From Acidobacteriaceae bacterium (lineage in GTDB: Bacteria > Acidobacteriota > Terriglobia > Terriglobales > Acidobacteriaceae): a stretch of 12,767 nucleotides of DNA. Under the pieces are notes generated by a model. The model did no database searches. It saw only the letters and a list, made by a program, of their open reading frames with translations, and had not been told where the DNA came from. The position numbers and the translations under genes are program-made. The stretch spans positions 949 through 13,715 of the forward strand of contig PMWR01000511.1 of the NCBI GenBank assembly GCA_003166055.1, read 5' to 3'. Positions 12,103 through 12,767 of this stretch are shown piece by piece (positions within the stretch are counted from its first letter, which is position 1; each line of letters opens with the position of its first letter).

Positions 12103-12767
12103 ATGCCCATCCCAGAGAGGCTGAACCCCACATTCGCCCCCCCGCGGACGGCCGCTCTCCCCGTCGCCGACCCCCTGGAAGAAGCGCGCCAGCGCCTCAT
12201 CGTGGCCCTCGACTTCCCCGACGCCGCCTCCGCCGCCGCGCTCGTCGAGCGGCTTGAGGGCGCCTGCACCTGGTTCAAAGTCGGCATGGAGTTGTTCACC
12301 GCCGCCGGCCCCGCCGTGATTGAACCGCTGCTCAAGCGCGGCCACCGTGTCTTTCTCGACCTCAAGTTCCACGACATACCCAACACCGTCGCCGGAGCGG
12401 TTCGTTCTGCCGCCGCGCTGGGCGTGCACATGGTCAACGTCCACGCCGCCGGCGGACCCGCCATGCTGGCCGCGGCCCGCGCTGCGCTCGACGGCCTCGC
12501 CCATCCCCCTGAACTCCTCGCCGTCACCGTCCTTACCAGCATGGATCAGGCGCAGACCAACGCCATCGGGATCCCGCGCTCCCCCGCCCAGCAGGTTGAA
12601 TTGCTGACCCGCATGAGCCTCGCCGCCGGCATCCGCGGCTTCGTCACCTCCCCTGAGGAAGTCGCCGCCCTCCGCGCTCTCACCGGTTCTCAGGGCATTC
12701 TGGTCACCCCCGGCATCCGCCCCGCCGGCTCGGCAAAAGGCGATCAGAGCCGCATCGCCACCCCTGC
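12103..12767 (+). CDS. pyrF: Orotidine-5'-phosphate decarboxylase (3' partial)
   Basis: Converts orotidine monophosphate to UMP, the last step of de novo pyrimidine synthesis. The frame is open from the ATG at 12103 to the window end; 221 residues are visible and only the last part is missing. AGGA at 12092-12095, seven bases upstream, supports the start. The TIM-barrel motifs are clear: LIVALDFPD with Asp37, FKVGMELF with Lys59, the catalytic FLDLKFHDIPNT with Asp86, Lys88 and Asp91, VNVHAAGG (112-118), the strand LLAVTVLTS (138-146) and the phosphate-loop strand ILVTPGIRP (199-207). These fit the short bacterial type-I enzyme. An N-terminal extension of about 30 residues, Pro-rich, precedes the first strand; it is somewhat longer than in Escherichia coli PyrF. 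The upstream 147-aa gene may share its transcript. Confidence 0.96.
   Translation, partial: MPIPERLNPTFAPPRTAALPVADPLEEARQRLIVALDFPDAASAAALVERLEGACTWFKVGMELFTAAGPAVIEPLLKRGHRVFLDLKFHDIPNTVAGAVRSAAALGVHMVNVHAAGGPAMLAAARAALDGLAHPPELLAVTVLTSMDQAQTNAIGIPRSPAQQVELLTRMSLAAGIRGFVTSPEEVAALRALTGSQGILVTPGIRPAGSAKGDQSRIATP

Noticed and set aside
12004..12542. Long - strand open frames over the 147-aa gene end and pyrF
   Set aside because: Gly/Ala-rich shadows; pyrF on the + strand has complete catalytic motifs.

Overview
This is an ordinary-looking stretch of a GC-rich bacterial chromosome. The protein set, the widely dispersed intergenic repeat remnants (GGGTGCCCCAG and GCGAAGTCGAAGGA types) and the two small lineage-type hypothetical proteins suggest an acidobacterium (Acidobacteriota, Terriglobia-like). 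That placement rests on recall and pattern recognition, not on a marker gene. I see no mobile element, phage, CRISPR array, tRNA or rRNA.

Left part (1-3057). The window opens inside a YtcJ-like metal-dependent amidohydrolase (+ strand, 5' end cut off). About 300 bases of repeat remnants follow, then a 69-residue putative zinc-binding protein (+) and a short tandem-repeat patch. Convergent to these on the - strand is a secreted M28 zinc peptidase resembling carboxypeptidase Q.

Centre (3058-5764). A regulatory region of about 235 bp separates the M28 peptidase from a divergent HtrA/DegP-type periplasmic serine protease with two PDZ domains. It carries tandem 15-mers, a -10 box and an inverted repeat. 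Next comes a small secreted peptidoglycan-binding-domain protein with its own promoter-like element, a GTG start and a strong terminator hairpin. Another repeat remnant follows.

Right-centre (5765-11409). Five - strand genes follow one another. In transcription order they are a secreted TPR protein, a zinc-ribbon/PspC-domain membrane protein with a convincing ECF-type promoter, a cytosolic alpha/beta hydrolase, diaminopimelate decarboxylase (lysA) and a secreted type-B carboxylesterase. Gaps of 37-180 bp and internal promoter-like elements suggest a loose cluster rather than one tight operon.

Right end (11410-12767). On the + strand lie an unrecognised 147-residue protein and pyrF (orotidine-5'-phosphate decarboxylase), cut off by the window end.

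Functional theme: several products act at the cell envelope (HtrA, M28 peptidase, peptidoglycan-binding protein, PspC, carboxylesterase, TPR protein). lysA makes lysine from meso-diaminopimelate, the precursor that also feeds peptidoglycan in many bacteria. The best regulatory leads are the ECF-like promoter of the PspC gene and the tandem repeats in front of htrA, both fitting envelope-stress control. I found no clearly new multi-gene system.
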